Below are positions 58,225 through 64,000 of a stretch of 64,000 bases of DNA, one piece after another (position 1 is the stretch's first letter; each line of letters opens with the position of its first letter). The translations under genes and the position numbers were made by a program. Under the pieces are notes generated by a model. It searched no databases, was not told the origin of the DNA, and was given only the letters and a program-made list of their open reading frames with translations. The stretch comes from Mimachlamys varia (lineage: Eukaryota; Mollusca; Bivalvia; Pectinida; Pectinidae). Where the stretch lies: assembly GCA_947623455.1 (NCBI GenBank), contig OX392533.1:35136729-35200728 (forward strand), written 5' to 3'.

Positions 58225-58800
58225 AATAAATTCTTAGCTTGAATTGACCACTGGTCAGATCTTTAGATAAAGGCTATTCTAAAACATCTGCCCAATTTTG
58301 ACCATTGCTCAGAAGGTTTTCTCCGGCCACTGGTGGTCAGCAACAGTTAGACTATTGTTATCTTTGTGGTCAGAGAATGTTTCAGCGGTCAGAGTTCAAA
58401 ATGAAAAACTTGAGCCCATTCTTTAGCCGAGGTCAAACTGTGAGTGTGACTGAGGACACTGGTCAGTGTTCCGACACGCGACTTCGGCCAAATTTGGCCG
58501 CTCATCAATAGTAGTCAGTTGTGATTCAAATTTCAAATATTGGGCAGATGTACATATATTATATCAATTCAGAGAAGGAAAATTAATTCAGAATAATTTA
58601 TAATAATGCAAACATTGAAAAGAACGCATCTAAAATAAGTTGCAGTTTCCCTATAGCAGTATTGGAGTTGGGTCACTCAAGGATAGAGGGTACTCTGGGA
58701 CATCTGTCTATCTTGACCGGTGGTCAAAACTTTATTGCTGACCAGTGGTCAGCAACAATTGAAATATTTTATTGTATGGCTGGTCAGTTTTATTTTGAGT
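58225..58800 (+). repeat. two diverged TGGTCA-rich segments
   Basis: GACCACTGGTCAGATC, AAAGGCTATTCTAAAACATC and TGGTCAGCAACAGTTAG (58225-58400), then CTGGGACATCTGTC and GACCAGTGGTCAGCAACAAT (58690-58760), follow the same order of words as the duplicates at 56135 and 56885. The open frames here (about 68-71 codons) are not conserved among copies. Confidence 0.6.
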
Positions 58801-59499
58801 CTGAAGATCATAACCCAAAATACCCCACAGCCTTGCGGTCAGGAGTTCACTCAATTAAAGGAAGTGCTCAGACTTAACTTTACCTGGACCATCAAGGGCA
58901 GAATATATAATATCAGGTGAGACTCACACTGGTTATCTCCCCTTATCGGACCGGTACCTAATTGAATTTTCAGTTCAATGATACAGAAGAGTCTAAACCA
59001 TAATACACAGTAGACAGCAATGGAACAGGTAAATAACCTGTATTCTTACACAGTGCACTCCTCTTTATATCATGTTGCATTTGTCAGACAAAGACATGAT
59101 ATTAACAGGAATATGACATTAAGAGAAACATGTTTTTCCACTAAATCTAGTGCGTTTCCAATCTCTATAACTAAAAGTAAGCTATTTAATGTACATATGA
59201 AGATGTTTCAATACATAGTTTTAAACATTATTTCAATTAAAAAACATTTTTTGGGGTTATTTTTTATAATCTATGAAATATTTTGTACATGTTCTATTTG
59301 AAATCAATAGAAATGACATATCATTTTCTGGATTTTTTATGCAATTGGTTAAAAACAAATCATGATTAAGAGGAATTCACCTCAAGATACATGATATTAA
59401 CCAAATACAATTACAAAGATCATATAGAGGGAAAATGGTGCTTGGAAAAAACATGATATAAAGAAGAATGTGATATTAACAGGGGTGATATTAAGTGGA

Positions 59500-59560
59500 A
59501 TAATGAACTTTTCAAACCTTTGAATTGGAAGAGTTTAAGTGTGACTTCAGGGGTGAATGA
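59500..59560. mobile_element. mini fold-back element, truncated left end
   Basis: The right part TTTCAAACCTTTGAATTGGA through TTCAGGGGTGAATGAG is clear. The left CCCCTGAA end is absent. Confidence 0.6.
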
Positions 59561-59891
59561 GTGGTGCCTTATATACTGATGTATATATGTGGTTCATTCT
59601 ATGTAATTTAATAAATTGTCAAAGTGTTCGTTAGCAAACACAATCTGATTATGTATTCTGATTTGTTAGATGTATTAATATTGTCTACAAGAATCTGAAT
59701 GCTGTTTTACTTATATGTTTGTATACAAATGCTTGTGAGACATACATCGTATATAATCAAGTTCCTGCTCCAATGATATGATTGGACCATACCAAATGTG
59801 TGTGTTATCATTCTACATATACCATATGTCATTACAGAAAGTTACAAACTCTTTTTTTTTAACAATTCCATATTACCCCTCGGCCCTGTGC

Positions 59892-60275
59892 AGGCCCAAT
59901 ATACGTTACTTTCGGCAAAACTTGAAGCGAAAATTAAGCCTCATAACTTACTATATTAATAGATTTATTTAAGATTAACTGATATCAGCAATATTCAAGA
60001 TGAATTCTTTCGCGGTTACCGGTACAGCAGCAGTTGAAACATGCTATTTGTTAACACGCTTCCATTTCAATCTGTCTTCTACTTTCGGTTTGTTGTTGAA
60101 GTGGGCTCCACCTGAATTATTTTCAATTCTTTGGAATTTTTGTCAAGACTTTCTTGTTAGTTACTGCTCAGGTTAACTTCATTTTAGGCTTATATTTGCA
60201 TGGTTATCAACTGGAATTTTTTTTAGAGTTTTTCAAAATCACGAAAATTTCCTTGAAGTTATGTATATTGGGCCT
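59892..60275. mobile_element. 384-bp MITE, copy 2 (AGGCCCAATATACGT ends)
   Basis: Same family as 55288-55678, in the same orientation. The left end is intact; the right end reads ATGTATATTGGGCCT, one change from the inverse. No long insertion or deletion. Confidence 0.88.
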
Positions 60276-61020
60276 TTAAGCGAGTTCAAAAGTTAGGAGC
60301 TGGTTTAAATTTGGCCAGGGCTAACAAAATACTTTGAATTAAATGGTGTCTTCATTTATACAAGTTCGAGATAATTAAGGTTCCACTGTATTATTATGGA
60401 TAACAAGTAGACTCAACAATCCAGAACTCTTCAACATGGACAGATTTCGCGATCCCACGGTTGGTTGGTTTTCGCCAAACCCCTGACTGTATAAATTAGC
60501 ATAACCACAAACTACCCTGATAATCCAATTAAAGTATGCACCCTATCAAAGTCATGGTCAATGTCCTTAAAGTGACCTGTGGGGATGGGATGTTGACCTC
60601 CAGGTTTTGGCCACGCGACGCGGCCCGAGCGGTGTCTGTTGACCAGTGTATTATAACTGGACAATGGGTCCCCTGCTGTCCAGCGTTTGCTTGAACTAAT
60701 ATAGCTACACAACCACCAGCAGACTGTGAATTACTGCGGCGATTAATTATAAAATGTAAATAATTGTCTCAGACAATTTTTATAACAGTACAACAGATGA
60801 ATATTAATATCTGAGTATCTTAACCAACTGTTATAAATTGCATGGGTAGCCACCTAAAACTGATCTAAGAATGAAGTTGGTATAGTCCTTTAATTTTTCG
60901 TCAAAAACACCCAGAAACTGTTAACTTATGAACTATGTGACTGTCAATTGTCCAACTGAAAAAAAATTCCTATTTAGAGTTTCATGTGAACAAAAGTATT
61001 ACCTTAATTACATTTTTGAT
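60276..61020. other. non-coding; CpG-richer patch 60530-60700
   Basis: No gene. The 60530-60700 patch has GCGACGCGGCCCGAGCGG and again GTTGACCAGTG, the word found in the TGGTCA-rich segments. The minus-strand open frame over it has no recognised domain. Confidence 0.4.
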
Positions 61021-61246
61021 AGGGCAACGGTGGCTGAGTGGTTAAGGTGTTCCAACATTCTACCACTAGCCCTCCACCTTCGGGTTTCGAGTTTGAATCC
61101 CATGTGGGGCAGTTGCCAGGTACTGATTGTAGGTCGGTAGTTTTCACCTGGCACTCCGGCTTTCTTCCATCTACAAAACTTGGCACGTCCTTAAATGACC
61201 CTGGCTTATTGTTAATAGGACATAAACAAAATTAACCAAACCAAAT
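61021..61246 (+). mobile_element. tRNA-derived SINE (Leu/Ser-like head), plus strand
   Basis: A-box region GGTGGCTGAGTGGTTAAGG, B-box region GAGTTTGAATCCC, then the body (GGTCGGTAGTTTTCACCTGG, CACTCCGGCTTTCTTCC, TGGCACGTCCTTAAATGACC) and the tail AAACAAAATTAACC. It matches the element at 2746-2976 along its whole length. The body has lost part of the CTCCGGGTACTC phrase. Confidence 0.85.
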
Positions 61247-61621
61247 TTTTGAAAGAAGCGTAATGATTCCAAGTAAAAGCCAAGACATGTTCAACAAATG
61301 TAAATAAACTGCCACCGACTCCCATCACAGCAAAATCCCAACCCCACCGAGCGTGAAGGTCCTGGCTCCGTCAATCACCGTCTGGTCATGTTGTTATTAA
61401 TATATCACGTACTGTCCTAATAACATTGTTATAAATTCGTTAAAGTTTATTTATTCATTTTTTTTCTAAATCTGCTATTTTCTTCCTAAAATTCCACAAG
61501 ATACTATTGAACTCAACTGTATTTTGATATAGATTCATTTTTGTCAAACAAAAAAAAATTGACAAACCGATGAAATATTCATCAAATGATTGATTAAATC
61601 AAATTTAATCCTCAGAATTAT

Positions 61622-61760
61622 ATATATGTTAGAATTGTATGTGTTAATTGTATTGATTGTATGATAATTGTATATATCTATGTACTGTAAAGCGCTTTAG
61701 AGTGGCTTATGCTAGCTAGATAGGGCGCTATATCAAATATTGTATATTTATTTATGTTAT
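61622..61760 (+). repeat. retroposon 3' tail, copy 2
   Basis: Shares ATTGTATTGATTGTAT, TGTACTGTAAAGCGCTTTAG and GGGCGCTATATCAAATATTG with 53286-53430. Nothing recognisable precedes it, as expected for a 5'-truncated retroposon. Confidence 0.75.
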
Positions 61761-62621
61761 TTTATTAATAAACTGTGACCAGTGGTTATTATTGCAGCAG
61801 TGTAACAGTTGACAAAAAACGTACAGTCATTGTCCTGACTATGGAGAAGACCTATACATGTACAATGTAGCAAGCCTGTGACTTTCATTGTTATGCCACT
61901 TTGCTGCACAGATTGGTTCATAAATCAGCAATTCTGCTGAAACGTTTTGATCCGTGAACGTCGGGCGAGAAAATTACAGAATATAATCGTGAGAAAATGG
62001 AAACGAGCTGCAAGATTTGACTTTCCTCGAGTCATTTTTCTTGCGATCATTTGTTGCCCTACCAACGCCCCCATGTGTGAGGAAATGGGATTAAGATGAG
62101 GTGACAAAATGCGCCGCAACAAGGGGAGTCGATCATAAAGGCGATAACGTAATTTGTCGAGCCCCCAGGTACAACATTTCTGATTCCCATTGGTTGTCGT
62201 TTGGTAAAATGGGAACATCGGTCATTTGTCAATCTATTTCAGAAAATATTGGCTGTTGTCCATATCTTAAGTGTCCAGGCCAACAAATCACTGTCTACAT
62301 TATATGGGTCAGAAAACTGACCACAATAACAATCTGTGAATCAAATTTAAATGGCGGAGAACATTTGTCAAGTCCTCGCATGTGCCGACCAGGAAAGGTA
62401 GTAACTGTTACCCCCCGTAAGAAACCTTTATGATATATATACAGACTGTGTCTGTAGAGTAAAACCTCTTTATACTGCCAACAGAAATAAGGGCATTATA
62501 AAGGGGTTTTGGCAATTTATAGAGAGTAAATGCAAATGGAAGAACTTGGAAAGATTTATGGAACAAAATGAGAAAATTAATAAAAAGAACACTGAAATAT
62601 ATGATGGCATATATATATATA
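61761..62621. other. non-coding spacer before the Tc1 element
   Basis: No gene is supported; open frames on both strands at 61925-62433 overlap and have no recognised domain. A (TA)n run at 62610-62621 is the insertion site of the transposon. Confidence 0.45.
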
Positions 62622-64000
62622 CTGAAACGAAAAAGAAACGCAACATGGAAAATTGTGATTAATTTTGTATTAAATATACATATCTGTATAAAAATCGCCG
62701 ATATAAACATGCAACCTGCCTAACACCCATACCAATCTTCAAAATCACCCAAGTGTGACTAGAGACCTATGCACTTCCGGCGCGGTAAAAACATCAAAAA
62801 CCGTGCCTGTACAAACATATGCGTTCTTTTTTCATTCAAACCAGTATCAATTCATCACTAACATTGAGCCACATCATCGCCAATACTTTTGCAAACAATA
62901 ATTCCTTTTACAATTATGCCACGGTTATCAAAGGTTGATAGAGGACGTGCTATAGCGATGCTTCTGGCAGGGAACACGCAACTTCACGTCGCTCGACAAT
63001 TCAGAGTTCACAAATCGACTATTAGTCGATTAGTTTCACGTCTTAACGCAACAGGAAGAGTCGATGACCAGCCGAGATCAGGACGTCCACGCGTAACGTC
63101 GCGACGTCAAGACCGGGTTCTTAGGTTGGCACACCTGCGTAACAGGAGATTAACGGCCGCTGAAACGGCAAGGAATACGATTGGTAATCATAACCGTCGA
63201 ATTCATCCCCAAACAGTGATCAACAGACTGCGTGAGGCTAATTTGCGTGCAAGGCGACAGTACGTTGGTTTACCACTAACACCGCAACGTCGAGCACGTC
63301 GTATGCAATGGACAACGGCACATATGCCCAGACGTTTTCCTATGAGACGTTGGAGGTCTATGCTCTTCACCGATGAATCTCGATTCACGTTATTTCGAGC
63401 AGATGGCCGTCAACGTGTGTACCGGCGTCGAGGCGAACGTTTTGCTGACGCCTGTGTTTTGGAACACGACCGATTTGGGGGTGGATCAGTTATGGTTTGG
63501 GCGGGAATCTCCCATGGTTTGAAGACGCCTTTGGTGATAGTCAATGGGAATTTAACGGCCGTACGCTATCGGGATGAGATCCTTAGGCCCCATGTTGTGC
63601 CGTTTGTTAGGCAGCATCATCTAACCTTTCAGCAAGATAACGCGAGACCACACGTTGCAAGAGTCTGTAGAGACTTTCTTGCGACACAGAACATTGCTCC
63701 TATAGATTGGCCTCCATATAGCCCCGACCTGTCCCCAATCGAGCATTTGTGGGATGAATTAGACAGAAGAATTCGAAATCGCCGTAACCCCCCAAATACC
63801 CTCCCTCAGTTAGCAAATGCACTCGTCCAAGAATGGAATAACATTCCAATACGGAAAGTCAATGCCCTGATGAACTCAATGCAACAAAGAATTAGAGATG
63901 TGATAACTGTTCGAGGAGGACACACACGATATTAGGGCACGGTTTCAAAACTGCTGCCATTTCAACTTGGATTCACGTAGGGTACTACCAATCATGACCT
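62622..64000 (+). mobile_element. Tc1-type DNA transposon, right end beyond the window
   Basis: The left boundary is inferred from the TA at 62620-62621 followed by CTGAAACGAAAAAGAAACGC, a typical A/G-rich Tc1-like terminus, in a (TA)n run. About 290 bases separate it from the transposase start. I do not see the inverted copy before base 64000, so the right terminus and target duplication cannot be verified. Confidence 0.8.
62916..63935 (+). CDS. Tc1-family transposase, DD34E, apparently intact
   Basis: This is a 339-residue transposase of the IS630-Tc1-mariner superfamily, the usual length for Tc1. It excises and re-inserts the element at TA sites in the nucleus. Two helix-turn-helix segments for terminal-repeat binding lie in about residues 5-50 and 63-115, joined by the GRPR hook (57-60). 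The catalytic triad is D153 (FTDESRF), D241 (QQDNARPH) and E276 (SPDLSPIEHLW), with 34 residues between the last two. WAGIS is at about 195-199. The frame is unbroken. The start at ATG 62916 (MPRLSKVDRG) is preferred over an upstream TTG at 62889, which is not a plausible eukaryotic start. Codon use is more GC-rich and Arg-rich than the surrounding DNA. An intact frame suggests recent activity. Confidence 0.95.
   Translation: MPRLSKVDRGRAIAMLLAGNTQLHVARQFRVHKSTISRLVSRLNATGRVDDQPRSGRPRVTSRRQDRVLRLAHLRNRRLTAAETARNTIGNHNRRIHPQTVINRLREANLRARRQYVGLPLTPQRRARRMQWTTAHMPRRFPMRRWRSMLFTDESRFTLFRADGRQRVYRRRGERFADACVLEHDRFGGGSVMVWAGISHGLKTPLVIVNGNLTAVRYRDEILRPHVVPFVRQHHLTFQQDNARPHVARVCRDFLATQNIAPIDWPPYSPDLSPIEHLWDELDRRIRNRRNPPNTLPQLANALVQEWNNIPIRKVNALMNSMQQRIRDVITVRGGHTRY

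Noticed and set aside
2746..61246. tRNA genes at 2930-2976, 39555-39620, 46741-46828 and 61021-61110
   Set aside because: A/B-box-like words are present, but the cloverleafs are degenerate and the sequences continue into a SINE body with a retroposon tail.
62889..62915. Upstream start of the transposase
   Set aside because: The first codon there is TTG; the family normally begins close to the MPRLSK-type segment, which has its own ATG at 62916.
63203..63388. Antisense frame within the transposase
   Set aside because: Shadow of the transposase gene.

Overview
The window is an AT-rich stretch of animal nuclear DNA. Three things point to a mollusc, most likely a bivalve: a split zinc-finger gene of the Scratch (Snail superfamily) type, a dense mix of tRNA-derived SINEs, and repeats whose ends read GGCCCTTCGGGCC next to AGGTGAGCT, an ending I associate from general knowledge with bivalve genomes. 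Long introns, SINEs, TA-flanked DNA transposons and simple repeats rule out a bacterial source. The species cannot be named from the sequence alone.

Left part (about 3.9-15.4 kb): one host gene, scratch, on the minus strand. Exon 1 (14641-14803) encodes the SNAG repressor tail. Exon 2 (3872-4644) encodes an acidic linker, the Scratch-specific DAFFISDGRSRRK box and five zinc fingers. The exons join in frame across a 10-kb intron with clean GT/AG borders and give a 311-residue protein. A CpG-richer region with a TATA-like box and a SOX-type site lies upstream. The intron holds three copies of a dispersed element, two of which carry a recognisable hammerhead self-cleaving ribozyme in the sense direction of the gene; one sits 30 bases inside the 5' splice site.

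Middle and right (about 15.7-62.6 kb): no convincing host coding exon. This looks like a gene desert next to a developmental regulator, filled with repeats. They include minisatellites with periods of about 30, 41, 73, 92 and 165-185 bp. A 4.6-kb array of about 30 copies of a 145-bp unit carries an AGGTCA-AGGTCA (DR0) nuclear-receptor-like site in almost every copy, and sits inside a composite element with hairpin ends. There are also several TIR/MITE families, some with clear target-site duplications, perfect palindromes, a G-rich tract, tRNA-derived SINEs sharing one body domain, and duplicated TGGTCA-rich segments. A CpG-richer block with two CCAAT boxes and a TATA box (46.3-46.7 kb) looks like a promoter without a visible coding gene. 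A compact POU/T-box cluster at 56.07 kb is a possible enhancer.

Right edge (62.6-64.0 kb): a Tc1-type transposon with an open 339-residue DD34E transposase. Its left end is in the window and its right end lies beyond it.

The most interesting signals are the intronic sense-strand hammerhead ribozyme family and the 145-bp array of DR0 sites.
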